The notes under the pieces were generated by a model. The model saw only the letters and a program-made list of their open reading frames with translations. It had not been told where the DNA came from and did no database searches. 64,000 bases of DNA from Musicola paradisiaca NCPPB 2511. GTDB lineage: Bacteria > Pseudomonadota > Gammaproteobacteria > Enterobacterales > Enterobacteriaceae. The position numbers were made by a program, and so were the translations under genes. Where the stretch lies: the NCBI RefSeq assembly GCF_000400505.1, contig NZ_CM001857.1, forward strand, positions 1,772,386 through 1,836,385. Reading direction: 5' to 3'. Positions 1 through 9,901 of this stretch are shown in pieces. Position 1 is the stretch's first letter. Each line of letters starts with the position of its first letter.

Positions 1-1048
1 CGGAGGCATTTGATGCCAATTGGCTGGCATGGTGGGCGTTATCCGAGTTTTGTTTTACTGTGGCGGTCAACTGCTCCATGCTGGCGGCCGTCTGTTCGAT
101 AGCTGCAGCCTGCTGTTCCGTTCTGGAGGCAAGGTCTTTGTTACCGGCGGTAATTTCTGTCGTACCCTGATAAATAGAGCCCGCACTATCACGAACCGTT
201 GAAACCGTATGCACCAGTGATGCCTGCATTTGTTGGACATTCTGGCCGAGAATCCCCATCTCGTTTCGACCGAAACGTTCATCGGATTGAGTCAGGTCGC
301 CTTGCGCAATGCGTTGGATGCGAGTGACCAGAACATTCATCGGTTTAATCAACGTGCCACGCAAGAACATGAATGTCAGCAAGGTCATCACTGCGGCAAT
401 CACAAAGCTGATCGCCATCAGTGAATAACCTAACATGGCTTGATGTTGAGCTTCGGCATTCAGTGCCTTGGCGCGTTCTGTCCGAAATGCAATCGCTTTC
501 AGCAGCGGCTTATTGTATTCCGCATCCAGTACGCGAACTTCATCTGCCTCATGATTCAGTATTTCTTCAAAATAACCGTCTTTGGCTGCCTTCAACATCG
601 GCAGGATGCCTTTTTCGATATAATCGTTGTAAGCCTTTTTCAGATCGGGATCCAAAGCGATATCCGTATCGGTTTTAACGGTCCGGTTTTCATAGATATT
701 GAACGCATCTTTTGACATTACGATGCGTTGTTCGGCTTGCTTTATATTGTTGTTAAATACCTCCGTATCTCCAACGCGAACAGCAGCTCCAGCCTGAATA
801 ATAAGCAATCGGGCGGTTCTGAGATGGTTGGAACTGTTGGAGAGACCTAGACGGACGTCGATTTCCTGGGTGACATAATCCAGATTTTGGTTAGCGCGAA
901 CCAGAAAATAGCTGGCGGTACCAATAGCCAGAGCAAACATCAGCATGATGCCGCCCAGAATGATGACAAATAACGGTACCAGACCAAGGTTACTCAATAT
1001 GCCCGCTTTACCCTGTTGATTTGATTTTGACATCATTTTCATATCCAT
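1..1048 (-). CDS. Methyl-accepting chemotaxis protein, 5' part only (runs off window start)
   Basis: Membrane chemoreceptor that would sense a periplasmic ligand and control CheA through CheW. About 349 codons are visible from an ATG at 1048. A basic N-terminus is followed by a hydrophobic helix (about residues 19-45) and a Tar/Tap-like four-helix sensor domain with the LRTARLL motif. A second membrane helix (about 200-225) and a HAMP linker (GRNEMGILGQN) follow. The start of the methylated signalling helix is visible ([20 protein letters not shown]) before the window ends. In-frame ATGs at 1042, 1036 and 1033 are alternative starts, and none has a clear Shine-Dalgarno. Ligand unknown. It is divergent from flhDC across 1.3 kb. 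Confidence 0.9.
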   Translation of the reverse strand, partial: MDMKMMSKSNQQGKAGILSNLGLVPLFVIILGGIMLMFALAIGTASYFLVRANQNLDYVTQEIDVRLGLSNSSNHLRTARLLIIQAGAAVRVGDTEVFNNNIKQAEQRIVMSKDAFNIYENRTVKTDTDIALDPDLKKAYNDYIEKGILPMLKAAKDGYFEEILNHEADEVRVLDAEYNKPLLKAIAFRTERAKALNAEAQHQAMLGYSLMAISFVIAAVMTLLTFMFLRGTLIKPMNVLVTRIQRIAQGDLTQSDERFGRNEMGILGQNVQQMQASLVHTVSTVRDSAGSIYQGTTEITAGNKDLASRTEQQAAAIEQTAASMEQLTATVKQNSDNAHHASQLASNAS

Positions 1049-1326
1049 ATCGCTCGTTTCAGGAAAAATGAATCATCGCTTGCTGTGTGTACTACCGACA
1101 TAACCTGAGAGTGTTAACTTATGGAAACATTAGCGCAACAATTTTGCTCGCGTATTACGAACATAGCCTAGCATCTATGATGTGAAACATTCATACATTT
1201 CAGTGCGATTTTGATCACGAATCTGGTGGCTGAAAAAGTCTCTTTCTGCTGTTAACCGTTTTCATTATTAAGTAATTAAATGGGATCTGAAGAAACCAGC
1301 TCAACTGGTTGGATATGTTAAAAATT

Positions 1327-1351
1327 GATATCCCACTCATAGTGGGATATC
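1327..1351. repeat. Perfect inverted repeat, 11-bp arms, 3-bp loop
   Basis: GATATCCCACT and AGTGGGATATC flank CAT. Read on the minus strand the hairpin is followed by AATTTTTAAC, which is weakly terminator-like, but no gene ends nearby on that strand. It could equally be an operator or a small-transcript terminator. Function unknown. Confidence 0.6.
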
Positions 1352-1994
1352 ACCGTTGTTTTGATGGTGTGGCGATTATTCTGTGCAAACATGCGCGATA
1401 TGAAGGAAATAAGCGCTATTGGCATTTGTATAGATAGCGACAGCTTGAACGTTTCTCGAACGAGCATAATGTCGGCAATAAAGGGCTCCAATGATCCAGG
1501 CATGTATCATGTATGCAGTAGCCCCCATGCATTTAATGGTATCTCCATTTTTCTTGCAATAGAGAACCTGGTTGAGTGTGTTTCCCGCTGAGAATAGCAG
1601 GCATGTTTGTGTACGGCGGTAGGCAGGGCTATTTATGAGGATGTAATGAGAACCGTTACATTACTTATTCCAGTAATCGTAACCTGAGTTTTTGAAAATC
1701 GCGTATTGCTTTCCAGGTTCCTGCTCAATATTCAGCTCTTGCCACACACTATTCTCTGTTTGCCAGCGACATTGCTGGCAAATGAGCACTTATATAACTA
1801 ATCTATTCGCTAATAGCGCATGTAAACAGAATGAAAGAATATGCAGAGTTTACATAACGTATTGATTTATTTTAAATAATTCGTATATTGTTTTGACTTA
1901 ACGAGATTTTTGGGAGTGTTGTTGGTTGTTTTATGTTCAGAAAAATTTCATTGGAAGGCAAAAATAGTGAAATGTTGTAAGTGAGATCCTTTTA

Positions 1995-2016
1995 AAATGT
2001 GACATGCATCACACTT
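1995..2016 (+). promoter_or_regulatory. CRP-cAMP binding site of flhDC
   Basis: The core at 1998-2013 is TGTGA-CATGCA-TCACA, a perfect match to the CRP consensus half-sites with a 6-bp spacer. flhDC is a classical CRP-activated operon. The centre (about 2005.5) lies about 72 bp before the start point predicted near 2078, the same geometry as in E. coli. Confidence 0.85.
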
Positions 2017-2041
2017 TTATCAAAATGCTCTCTGGCTTTCG

Positions 2042-2071
2042 TTGTATGAGTCATGGCTAAGGCGGTAGAGT
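2042..2071 (+). promoter_or_regulatory. Probable sigma70 promoter of flhDC
   Basis: A weak -10 (TAGAGT, 2066-2071) and a poor -35 (TTGTAT, 2042-2047) with an 18-bp spacer. The call rests mainly on the position between the CRP site and the RcsAB-type box. A poor core promoter is expected for an activator-dependent operon. The predicted start near 2078 gives a leader of about 255 nt. Confidence 0.45.
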
Positions 2072-2080
2072 GGCAGGAAT

Positions 2081-2094
2081 TAGGATTAATCCTA
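2081..2094. promoter_or_regulatory. RcsAB-type box downstream of the flhDC start point
   Basis: TAGGATTAATCCTA is a perfect 14-bp palindrome resembling the RcsAB box (TAAGAATATTCCTA type). In E. coli an RcsB box lies just downstream of the flhDC transcription start and mediates repression by the Rcs envelope-stress phosphorelay. The placement here, a few bases after the predicted start, is the same. Confidence 0.7.
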
Positions 2095-2333
2095 TGCTCT
2101 GGGTATGGGCGGAAAAGTGAAGCCAGGAAGGATACATCTGTGGTAACGGACAACGAGAGCGTGGAGTACATCAACACAGTTGATACTGCATTTTCGTCGT
2201 AGATAACACTATAACGCTTTAAATAATCTGGCACCGATAGTTTTCATGCCACCTATGGAGAGTGACTGTTTAACCGGGCGATACGTTATATCACCTAACT
2301 GAAGTTTAAAACATAGCCTGTCGGGATGGGATT

Positions 2334-2684
2334 ATGGGTACCTCTGAATTACTCAAGCACATTTATGACATCAATTTGTCTTACTTGTTACTTGCTCAAC
2401 GGTTAATCAACGACGAAAAGGCATCTGCTATGTTTCGTCTCGGCATAAATGAAGAGATGGCCGATACGCTGATGCAGCTTACTTTGCCGCAGATGGTCAA
2501 GCTGGCCGAAACCAATCAACTGATATGTCATTTCCGCTTCAGTGATCACAATACGATTAAGCTTCTGACTCAAGAGTCACGTGTTGATGATTTGCAGCAA
2601 ATTCATACCGGAATCTTATTATCTAGTCATTTATTACAAGAGTTGTCTTCTAAAGAAGAAAACCTGCCTAAGAAAAGGGCATGA
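2334..2684 (+). CDS. flhD: Flagellar master transcriptional regulator FlhD
   Basis: Subunit of the FlhD4C2 complex that activates class II flagellar promoters with sigma70-RNA polymerase. The 116-residue protein matches the E. coli length and keeps core motifs such as [14 protein letters not shown] and the Cys in NQLICHF (disulfide position in the FlhD dimer). The ATG is preceded by GGGATGGGATT. The stop codon overlaps the flhC start region (ATGATGATG), so the two are translationally coupled. Expression is predicted to be governed by the upstream CRP and Rcs sites. Confidence 0.97.
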   Translation: MGTSELLKHIYDINLSYLLLAQRLINDEKASAMFRLGINEEMADTLMQLTLPQMVKLAETNQLICHFRFSDHNTIKLLTQESRVDDLQQIHTGILLSSHLLQELSSKEENLPKKRA

Positions 2685-2686
2685 TG

Positions 2687-3265
2687 ATGGCGGAAAAAAG
2701 CATTGTTCAAGAAGCGAAAGATATTCAGTTAGCGATGGAGCTGATATCTCTTGGCGCTCGCTTACAGATGCTGGAAAGTGAAACCCAGCTGAGTCGTGGG
2801 CGTTTAATCAAATTGTATAAAGAATTGAGAGGGAGTCCCCCACCTAAAGGTATGCTGCCTTTTTCTACTGACTGGTTCATGACATGGGAACAGAATATTC
2901 ATTCGTCCATGTTCTATAACGCCTATTTATTTTTGCTGAAAAATGGTCAGCATAGTGGCGTAGAGGCAGTTATAAGGGCTTACCGCCTCTATCTGGAGCA
3001 ATGTGCTCCACAAAGCGATGCTCCTCTGCTAGCGTTGACCCGGGCGTGGACATTAGTGCGTTTTGTTGATAGTGGCATGCTGCAGCTATCCTCTTGTAAT
3101 TGCTGCAAAGGCATGTTTATCACTCATGCTCATCAACCTAAAAACGGGTTCGTCTGCAGTCTGTGTCAACCTCCTTCCCGAGCAGTAAAAAGACGTAAAC
3201 TTTCTCCGCATGTTGCCGATATGATACCTCAACTGCTGGATGAACAGGTCAAGCACGCCGTCTGA
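2687..3265 (+). CDS. flhC: Flagellar master transcriptional regulator FlhC
   Basis: DNA-binding partner of FlhD in FlhD4C2. The 192 residues begin [10 protein letters not shown] and end with the conserved [17 protein letters not shown] tail. Four zinc-ligand cysteines are intact at about 137, 140, 157 and 160 (CNCC and CSLC). Three tandem ATGs exist at 2681, 2684 and 2687. The third is chosen because it matches the family start and sits 7 nt after the AAGGG ribosome site, while 2681 would give MMMAEK. Overlaps the flhD end. Confidence 0.96.
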   Translation: MAEKSIVQEAKDIQLAMELISLGARLQMLESETQLSRGRLIKLYKELRGSPPPKGMLPFSTDWFMTWEQNIHSSMFYNAYLFLLKNGQHSGVEAVIRAYRLYLEQCAPQSDAPLLALTRAWTLVRFVDSGMLQLSSCNCCKGMFITHAHQPKNGFVCSLCQPPSRAVKRRKLSPHVADMIPQLLDEQVKHAV

Positions 3266-3276
3266 GCCTGATTCGT

Positions 3277-3309
3277 GATTCTGTCACTGTGAGTTCAAGT
3301 GACGGAATC
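3277..3309 (+). terminator. Hairpin between flhC and motA
   Basis: A 12-bp stem (GATTCTGTCACT with AGTGACGGAATC, one G-U pair) around a 9-nt loop, followed by only TTT. Probably an attenuator or processing hairpin separating the flhDC and motAB-cheAW transcripts. The short T-run makes it a weak terminator. Confidence 0.5.
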
Positions 3310-3387
3310 TTTCCAAGCAAGTGTTGTTAAGGCTCTACAGTACTTATGCCTTGCCCAACCACCTTTGCTATTTTATAAGGAATTCTT

Positions 3388-4275
3388 GTGCTGGTTATAT
3401 TGGGTTATCTTGTCACTATAGGCTCCATACTGGGCGGTTATCTTATCGTTGGCGGTGAGCTGGGAGCTCTTTATCAACCCTCAGAGTTACTGATCATTGG
3501 TGGTTCGGCAATAGGTGCTTTTATTGTCGGTAATACGGGCAAGGGAATCAAAGGGACATTGCGTGCGCTTCCAACCCTATTCAAAGGTTCCAAATATACC
3601 AAAGCTGTATATATGGATCTTATGGCTGTTCTATTCCGTCTGATGGCCAAATCTCGCCAACAGGGTATGCTTTCGTTAGAGTTTGACATTGATAATCCTA
3701 AAGAAAGTGAGATCTTCTCAACTTATCCACGAATTCTGTCCGATAATTATGTTATTGAGTTTGTCACCGACTATCTTCGATTAATGGTTAGTGGAAACAT
3801 GAATGCGTTTGAAATAGAGACGCTAATGGATGAAGAAATCGAAACGGTTGAGCATGAAATCGAAGTCCCTGCGACCAGCCTTAACCTGATGGGTGATGGC
3901 TTGCCGGCTTTCGGTATTGTTGCAGCAGTGATGGGGGTGGTTCATTCTCTGGCGTTTGTCGACCGTCCGGCTGCTGAGTTGGGGATGATGATTGCCCATG
4001 CAATGGTAGGGACATTTCTTGGTATTTTATTGGCTTATGGTTTTGTTTCTCCTTTAGCGTCTTTATTACGTCAAAAAAATTCAGAAAAAATTAAAGTATT
4101 ACAATGTATTAAGGTTACTTTGTTGTCGAGCCTTAATGGCTATGCACCGCAGATCGCTGTTGAATTTGGTCGTAAAACGCTGTATTCCACGGTACGTCCT
4201 TCATTCACTGAAATGGAAGATCATATTCGTAGCGTAAAAGCTCCACCGCAGCAGGCAGCGGAAAATGACGCATGA
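3388..4275 (+). CDS. motA: Flagellar motor stator protein MotA
   Basis: Inner-membrane stator subunit that, with MotB, couples proton flow to rotation. The 295-residue protein starts at a GTG (as in E. coli) 6 nt after AAGGA. Four membrane segments are visible: two at the N-terminus and two in the C-terminal half ([20 protein letters not shown] and [17 protein letters not shown], holding the conserved prolines). The charged cytoplasmic loop includes [22 protein letters not shown]. Overlaps motB by 4 nt. Confidence 0.97.
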   Translation: MLVILGYLVTIGSILGGYLIVGGELGALYQPSELLIIGGSAIGAFIVGNTGKGIKGTLRALPTLFKGSKYTKAVYMDLMAVLFRLMAKSRQQGMLSLEFDIDNPKESEIFSTYPRILSDNYVIEFVTDYLRLMVSGNMNAFEIETLMDEEIETVEHEIEVPATSLNLMGDGLPAFGIVAAVMGVVHSLAFVDRPAAELGMMIAHAMVGTFLGILLAYGFVSPLASLLRQKNSEKIKVLQCIKVTLLSSLNGYAPQIAVEFGRKTLYSTVRPSFTEMEDHIRSVKAPPQQAAENDA

Positions 4276-5405
4276 AACATCAACATCCCATTATCCGCAA
4301 AAAACGTAAATCGGGACATGCGGCTCATCATGGCGGTTCATGGAAAATTGCCTATGCTGACTTTATGACAGCCATGATGGCACTTTTCTTGGTTATGTGG
4401 CTTATCGCTATTTCATCTCCATCCCAGCTAGCTCAGATTGCTGAGTATTTTCGTACACCCTTGAAAATTGCGATTACATCCGGGCCCAAAATGAGTGATG
4501 CATCAAATCCTATACCGGGCGGAGGGGCTGATCCGACTCATCAGGAAGGGGATGTATCGAGGCAGATCGATACGATGGATGGACGACTCGAAGAAATAAA
4601 ACTCAATAAATTGCGTGAGCGTCTTGATCAGTTGATCGAAGCTGATCCGCGTTTACGTGCACTGCGGCCTCATTTATTGATCGAAATGGTTGATGAAGGG
4701 TTGCGTATACAGATAATTGATAGCAACAACAGGCCTATGTTTAAAACCGGTAGTGCTCAGGTAGAACCTTACATGAGTGATATTTTGCGAGCTATAGCGC
4801 CGATACTTAATGATATCCCTAATAAAATCAGCCTCTCTGGACACACTGATGATGCAAGGTACGCGACAGGGGAAAGAGGTTATAGCAACTGGGAGTTGTC
4901 TGCCGATCGAGCAAATGCATCACGACGCGAGTTGATTGCTGGAGGATTGACTGAAGGTAAAGTACTTCGGGTTGTAGGGATGGCTGATACAATGAACTTA
5001 AAGCAAGCCAAAGATGGCAGCGATGCTATCAACCGCCGTATCAGTCTGGTTGTGCTAAATAAGCAGGCACAGGAAAATATCGAGCGTGAGAATGCTGAAA
5101 GTAGTGCCGTCAACATTGATAAAATAGAGAATTTGCAGAATATGGGGTTGGATAAGTCTAAATCTGTCGATGGCTCTGCCGAAAACAGTAATGGTATGAC
5201 TTTACCACAACCCGAGACTAACGGGACGCCTGCGCCGGCTGCAACCGGGGCTCCTGCTCAAGCACCGGTTCCGGCAGTGGCACCAGCATCGGGCGCGAAT
5301 GGAGCATCGACACCAGGTCGTCGGCAGCCGACAACTGCGTTGCCTGCCGCACCTGATAGTCAGGCGACACCTTCTTCAATAAGCCGCGATTCACAGCAGA
5401 GGTGA
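4272..5405 (+). CDS. motB: Flagellar motor stator protein MotB with long Pro/Ala-rich tail
   Basis: Peptidoglycan-anchored stator partner of MotA. The single membrane helix carries the proton-accepting Asp (about residue 30, in [19 protein letters not shown]). An OmpA-like peptidoglycan-binding domain spans about 145-265 ([10 protein letters not shown] and NRRISLVVL). At 377 residues it is clearly longer than E. coli MotB (308), because of a C-terminal extension of about 85 residues rich in Ala, Pro, Thr and Ser. Overlaps motA at the front and abuts cheA. Confidence 0.96.
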   Translation: MKHQHPIIRKKRKSGHAAHHGGSWKIAYADFMTAMMALFLVMWLIAISSPSQLAQIAEYFRTPLKIAITSGPKMSDASNPIPGGGADPTHQEGDVSRQIDTMDGRLEEIKLNKLRERLDQLIEADPRLRALRPHLLIEMVDEGLRIQIIDSNNRPMFKTGSAQVEPYMSDILRAIAPILNDIPNKISLSGHTDDARYATGERGYSNWELSADRANASRRELIAGGLTEGKVLRVVGMADTMNLKQAKDGSDAINRRISLVVLNKQAQENIERENAESSAVNIDKIENLQNMGLDKSKSVDGSAENSNGMTLPQPETNGTPAPAATGAPAQAPVPAVAPASGANGASTPGRRQPTTALPAAPDSQATPSSISRDSQQR

Positions 5406-5410
5406 CCCAC

Positions 5411-7468
5411 GTGAGCATGGACATGAGTGCTTTCTATCAAACATTCTTTGATGAAGCAGATGAATTGCTGGCGGATATGGAGCAGCATTTATTGCAGCTT
5501 GATCCATCAGCTCCTGATACGGAACAAATGAACGCCATATTCCGCGCTGCTCACTCGATTAAAGGGGGCGCAGGAACTTTCGGTTTTACTATATTACAAG
5601 AAACCACGCATCTATTAGAAAACCTGTTGGATGGTGCCCGTCGCGGAGAAATGCGACTGAGTACCGATATTATCAACCTGTTTTTGGAAACAAAAGATAT
5701 CATGCAGGAACAGTTGGATGCTTATAAAACCTCGCAGGAACCCAATGCGGAAAGCTTTGAGTATATTTGCCAAGCTCTGCGTCAGCTCGCTCTGGAGTCA
5801 AAAGAAGAACCGAGCGCGTCTGAGTCTGTTCCTGCGGCAGTAGCAGTTAAAACAGAAAACGCTGTGGGTGGCCCGTCGGCATCAGCTGCTTCGGGACATG
5901 GCGGACTGTACATTTCCCTCACGAAACTGAAAGAGCAGGATATTCCCCAATTACTTGAAGAACTGGGAAATCTTGGAACCATCAAAGACACTCAGCAAAC
6001 AAGCAATAGTGTTGATGTAATGCTGGAAACCTCCGCCAGTGAGGATGATATCAGTGCTGTGTTGTGTTTCGTTCTTGAACCCGATCAGATCAGTTTCAAG
6101 AATGCATCCGAGGGTTCTGGCGCCAATGAAGCGGCTCCGGTTCTTGCGGTTGAGGTAGTGCCTACCGCGCCGGCCATTGCTGAAGTGGCAGCCGTTCCAG
6201 AGGAATCTCAGCCCAAGTCTCAACCAAGTGCACCTGTCGCTAAGGCTGGTAGTGATGCAGGCAAGGCGAGGCCCAAAACCGGCGATACCAGCATCCGTGT
6301 TGCCGTGGAAAAAGTTGATCAGCTAATAAACCTGGTTGGTGAACTGGTCATTACTCAATCGATGATAGCTCAACGCTCAAGCGCTCTTGATCCTGTCGCT
6401 CATGGTGACTTACTTAACAGCATGGGGCAATTGGAACGCAATGCACGTGACCTTCAAGAGTCTGTTATGTCGATCCGTATGATGCCGATGGAGTACGTAT
6501 TTAGCCGTTTCCCTCGACTGGTACGTGATTTGGCAGCCAAGTTGGGCAAAGAGGTTGAACTGACATTATTGGGTAGTTCGACAGAACTGGATAAGAGTCT
6601 GATCGAACGCATTATCGACCCATTAACCCATCTGGTTCGTAATAGCCTTGATCATGGTATCGAGTCGCCGGAAAAACGCATTGCGGCAGGCAAACCTGCG
6701 GTGGGTAATCTGACATTATCCGCTGAGCATCAGGGTGGGAATATTTGCATCGAGGTTATCGACGATGGTGCGGGCCTTAATCGTGAGCGTATTCTCGCCA
6801 AGGCTCTATCACAGGGAATGGCTGTTAGTGAAAGCATGACGGATGAAGATGTCGGAATGCTGATTTTTGCCCCTGGCTTTTCTACGGCGGAAAAAGTAAC
6901 CGATGTGTCTGGCCGTGGCGTAGGTATGGATGTTGTTAAACGAAATATCCAGGAAATGGGCGGTCACGTTGAAATTCACTTTCAGAAAGGTAAAGGAACC
7001 ACCATTCGAATTCTGTTGCCGTTAACTTTGGCCATCCTTGATGGGATGTCAGTGAAAGTCAGCGGTGAAGTATTTATTCTGCCATTAAATGCAGTAATGG
7101 AGTCTTTGCAGCCGCAGGCGGAAGACTTGTATCCGTTGGCCGGCGGAGAGCGAGTGCTGCAGGTTCGTGGCGAATATTTACCGTTGGTTGAGTTGTATCA
7201 GGTGTTTGATGTCGCAGAGGCCAAGACGGATGCTACTCAAGGTATCGTCGTAATACTGCAAAGTGCGGGGCGGCGTTATGCACTTTTAGTCGATCAGCTC
7301 ATTGGTCAACATCAGGTTGTAGTTAAAAACCTGGAAAGTAATTATCGCAAGGTGCCGGGAGTTTCAGCCGCGACTATTCTAGGGGATGGTAGCGTAGCAT
7401 TGATCGTCGATGTATCGGCGCTTCAGGCACTGTATCGGGAGAAGCGAGTGGCTGAAACCGCTGCTTGA
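5411..7468 (+). CDS. cheA: Chemotaxis histidine kinase CheA
   Basis: Autophosphorylates and passes phosphate to CheY and CheB under receptor control. Domains in order: P1 Hpt (phospho-acceptor His48 in FRAAHSIKGG), P2 CheY-binding region within an Ala/Pro/Glu-rich linker, P3 dimerisation helices, P4 ATPase (N box HLVRNSLDHGIE, G boxes DDGAGL and GRGVGMDVV) and P5 CheW-like regulatory domain. The GTG at 5411 (MSMDMSAFYQTFF) is preferred over the upstream GTG at 5402. It matches E. coli CheA and follows AGAGGTGA by 5 nt. An internal Met in DIMQEQLDAY corresponds to the E. coli short-form start. Confidence 0.96.
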   Translation: MSMDMSAFYQTFFDEADELLADMEQHLLQLDPSAPDTEQMNAIFRAAHSIKGGAGTFGFTILQETTHLLENLLDGARRGEMRLSTDIINLFLETKDIMQEQLDAYKTSQEPNAESFEYICQALRQLALESKEEPSASESVPAAVAVKTENAVGGPSASAASGHGGLYISLTKLKEQDIPQLLEELGNLGTIKDTQQTSNSVDVMLETSASEDDISAVLCFVLEPDQISFKNASEGSGANEAAPVLAVEVVPTAPAIAEVAAVPEESQPKSQPSAPVAKAGSDAGKARPKTGDTSIRVAVEKVDQLINLVGELVITQSMIAQRSSALDPVAHGDLLNSMGQLERNARDLQESVMSIRMMPMEYVFSRFPRLVRDLAAKLGKEVELTLLGSSTELDKSLIERIIDPLTHLVRNSLDHGIESPEKRIAAGKPAVGNLTLSAEHQGGNICIEVIDDGAGLNRERILAKALSQGMAVSESMTDEDVGMLIFAPGFSTAEKVTDVSGRGVGMDVVKRNIQEMGGHVEIHFQKGKGTTIRILLPLTLAILDGMSVKVSGEVFILPLNAVMESLQPQAEDLYPLAGGERVLQVRGEYLPLVELYQVFDVAEAKTDATQGIVVILQSAGRRYALLVDQLIGQHQVVVKNLESNYRKVPGVSAATILGDGSVALIVDVSALQALYREKRVAETAA

Positions 7469-7504
7469 TAACAAGATGACGGTTATTAAATAAAGGTGAC
7501 AAAC

Positions 7505-8002
7505 ATGACTGGACTTGCAAATGTTACGAAATTGGCTGGCGAGACAGTAGGTCAGGAATTCCTGATTTTTACTCTGGGCGATGAAGAGTACGGTGTTGAT
7601 ATTCTGAAAGTACAGGAGATACGCGGTTACGACCAAGTGACACGTATTGCCAACACGCCATCATTTATTAAGGGTGTGACAAATCTGCGCGGAGTTATTG
7701 TTCCGATTGTTGATTTACGTATCAAATTTGCACAGCAGGAAGTGGATTATGATGATAACACTGTTGTCATCGTGCTCAACCTTAGCCAGCGTGTAGTAGG
7801 TATCGTTGTTGACGGCGTTTCGGATGTGCTTTCCTTGACGGCAGATCAGATTCGTCCGGCGCCTGAATTCGCAGTGACTTTGTCGACGGAATATCTGACC
7901 GGGCTGGGTTCATTGGGCGAACGAATGCTGATTCTCGTTGATATCGAGAAATTATTAAGCAGTGAAGAGATGGCCTTGGTTGATAGCGTTACAAAAATCT
8001 AA
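7505..8002 (+). CDS. cheW: Chemotaxis coupling protein CheW
   Basis: Bridges chemoreceptors and CheA. The 165-residue SH3-like double-barrel protein is almost colinear with E. coli CheW ([53 protein letters not shown]). The ATG at 7505 is chosen because AAAGG lies 8 nt upstream. A GTG at 7496 overlaps that ribosome site and would add three residues. Last gene of the motAB-cheAW run, followed by a strong terminator. Confidence 0.97.
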   Translation: MTGLANVTKLAGETVGQEFLIFTLGDEEYGVDILKVQEIRGYDQVTRIANTPSFIKGVTNLRGVIVPIVDLRIKFAQQEVDYDDNTVVIVLNLSQRVVGIVVDGVSDVLSLTADQIRPAPEFAVTLSTEYLTGLGSLGERMLILVDIEKLLSSEEMALVDSVTKI

Positions 8003-8014
8003 TAATCGCTAAAT

Positions 8015-8043
8015 GGGGGCCACTTCGGTGGCCCTTAGTTTTA
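8015..8043 (+). terminator. Rho-independent terminator after cheW
   Basis: GGGCCAC-TTCG-GTGGCCC stem with a stable UUCG tetraloop, followed by TTAGTTTTATTT. Confidence 0.85.
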
Positions 8044-8131
8044 TTTAAATCCGCTACTTTCTACAATTTTTCACGGTAATGTTACAACAGATGCTAATGC
8101 ATCGATAATAGTTATATAAATAAGGCTAGAT

Positions 8132-9820
8132 ATGCTTAATCGTATAAAAGTTGTCACCAGTTTGATTATTGCACTGGGGTTATTTAGTGCGCTTCAAATT
8201 GCTTCGGGTGGTCTATTTTTTCATGCTTTAAAATCAGACCGAGAAATATTCAAAGTTACTCAGGTAATTAATCAGCAAAAATCTGAGCTAGACTCTACGT
8301 GGTCTTATCTCTTGCAGACACGCAACACGTTGAACCGTGCTGGAACCCGATATGCACTTGATGTGTCCGGTGGAAAATCTGGTGGAGTTAGCGCTAATGA
8401 TTTGATCGCTTTGGCCAAAAAGCAGTTAGTTGTTGCTAATGCCCATTTCGCTAATTATGAAAAGATACCCTATGTTGAACAGCAAGACGCCGTTGTAGCA
8501 CAGGCGATAAAAGAGAATTATAACGCATTAAACAGTGCGCTAAATGAGTTAATCGTTTTTATTTCCAACGGACAGCTAAAAGAATTTTTTGATCAGCCGA
8601 CACAAAGTTTCCAGGACAAATTTGAAAAGGCCTATTACTCTTACAAAGAGTCTTACGATAAAGTATACAATCAAGCGATCGTGGAAAATAATTCGGCCTA
8701 TTCTTCTTCGATTTGGATTCTCGGTTCAGTGGCCGTATTACTGCTGATAATGGTGCTTATGATGTGGGTGAGTATTACTCGTTCGCTGATTTATCCACTG
8801 AACTCGTTGATAGAACATATTCGCCAGATGGCTAAAGGTGTTTTGACAACACGTATTGATTTCCATGGTTCCAATGAGATGGGCATTCTGGCTGATAATT
8901 TACGGCATATGCAGAGTGAGTTCATCACGACGGTCAGTGCTGTCCGGCATGGAGCTGAAGCCATTTACACTGGTGCTAGCGAGATTAGCGCTGGCAATAA
9001 TGATCTTTCTTCCAGAACGGAACAACAAGCTTCATCTCTTGAAGAAACAGCCGCCAGCATGGAACAACTGACAGCGACTGTGAAGCAGAATGCGGAGAAT
9101 GCTCGCCAGGCTAGTCAATTGGCGCTGAATGCGTCGGAAACCGCGCAGAAAGGCGGTAAGGTTGTTGATAATGTGGTGAAAACCATGCACAACATTGCTG
9201 GGAGTTCGCAAAAAATCGCAGATATTACCAGCGTGATTGATGGTATTGCATTTCAGACCAACATATTGGCGCTCAATGCTGCAGTAGAAGCAGCCAGAGC
9301 GGGCGAGCAAGGTCGTGGTTTTGCCGTTGTCGCGGGTGAAGTAAGAAGTCTTGCTCAACGCAGTGCTCAGGCAGCCAAAGAAATCAAATCGCTCATTGAT
9401 GATTCTGTCAGCCGTGTGGATGAAGGCTCGATCCTGGTTGAAAGTGCAGGTGAGACCATGGGAGAAATCGTCAGCTCGGTGACTCGCGTGACGGATATTA
9501 TGGGTGAGATTGCATCTGCATCTGATGAGCAAAGCCGTGGAATAGAACAGGTCGGACTGGCCGTCACTGAAATGGATCAGGTCACTCAACAAAATGCCGC
9601 TTTGGTGGAGGAATCTGCAACAGCTGCTGTTGCTCTTGAAGAGCAGGTACGCATTTTGAATCAGGCTGTTGCGGTTTTTCAGTTGCCTGTCAGTGGGAAA
9701 TCGATGGCACAATCAGTGAGTCATGATCATGCCAGAGTGAGCGCTCCGAAAGTTGGGCTAGTGAAGGTTGCATCAGATAGAAAAGAAAGCAAAGCATCGG
9801 ATAACTGGGAAAAATTCTAG
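8132..9820 (+). CDS. Methyl-accepting chemotaxis protein, Tsr-like
   Basis: 562-residue chemoreceptor closest to E. coli Tsr among the receptors I know. The N-terminus [18 protein letters not shown] and the motif [15 protein letters not shown] (which includes the serine-binding Arg/Asn region of Tsr) are shared. Layout: TM1 about 8-30, four-helix sensor about 35-190, TM2 about 192-215, HAMP, then the methylated coiled coil with tip sequence [20 protein letters not shown]. The C-terminus is NWEKF, a variant of the NWETF CheR/CheB tether. Amino-acid sensing is inferred from the family only. Confidence 0.93.
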   Translation: MLNRIKVVTSLIIALGLFSALQIASGGLFFHALKSDREIFKVTQVINQQKSELDSTWSYLLQTRNTLNRAGTRYALDVSGGKSGGVSANDLIALAKKQLVVANAHFANYEKIPYVEQQDAVVAQAIKENYNALNSALNELIVFISNGQLKEFFDQPTQSFQDKFEKAYYSYKESYDKVYNQAIVENNSAYSSSIWILGSVAVLLLIMVLMMWVSITRSLIYPLNSLIEHIRQMAKGVLTTRIDFHGSNEMGILADNLRHMQSEFITTVSAVRHGAEAIYTGASEISAGNNDLSSRTEQQASSLEETAASMEQLTATVKQNAENARQASQLALNASETAQKGGKVVDNVVKTMHNIAGSSQKIADITSVIDGIAFQTNILALNAAVEAARAGEQGRGFAVVAGEVRSLAQRSAQAAKEIKSLIDDSVSRVDEGSILVESAGETMGEIVSSVTRVTDIMGEIASASDEQSRGIEQVGLAVTEMDQVTQQNAALVEESATAAVALEEQVRILNQAVAVFQLPVSGKSMAQSVSHDHARVSAPKVGLVKVASDRKESKASDNWEKF

Positions 9821-9873
9821 CGTATAGCGTTTGGTGGTTCGATAAGTCTGGAATGGCGGTGTTGAGTAAGCTG

Positions 9874-9901
9874 ATAGGTTGCATTTTGTCATGCAACCTA
9901 T
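9874..9901 (+). terminator. Hairpin after the Tsr-like MCP gene
   Basis: Perfect 11-bp stem (ATAGGTTGCAT with ATGCAACCTAT) and a 6-nt loop, followed by a T/G-rich stretch without a clean T-run. Likely end of the MCP transcript. Confidence 0.6.

Larger units (their letters stand above)
1049..2333. other. Long intergenic regulatory region between the MCP gene and flhD
   Basis: About 1.3 kb without a convincing gene. Open frames of 60-80 codons here have no family resemblance and no good ribosome binding site. The right half holds the flhDC control elements annotated separately (CRP site and RcsAB-type palindrome, followed by a leader of roughly 250 nt). The left half is AT-rich and holds an isolated 11-bp inverted repeat. 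Confidence 0.7.

Noticed and set aside
1318-1591. Short frames on both strands in the flhDC upstream region
   Set aside because: No domain, no good ribosome site, and they overlap each other and the inverted repeat.
8090-8120. ATCGATAA near the Tsr-like MCP start as a sigma28 promoter
   Set aside because: The -35 position matches the consensus at only 2-3 of 8 bases.
9032-9712. 226-codon open frame on the minus strand inside the Tsr-like MCP gene
   Set aside because: Exact antisense shadow of the conserved signalling domain. No family resemblance.
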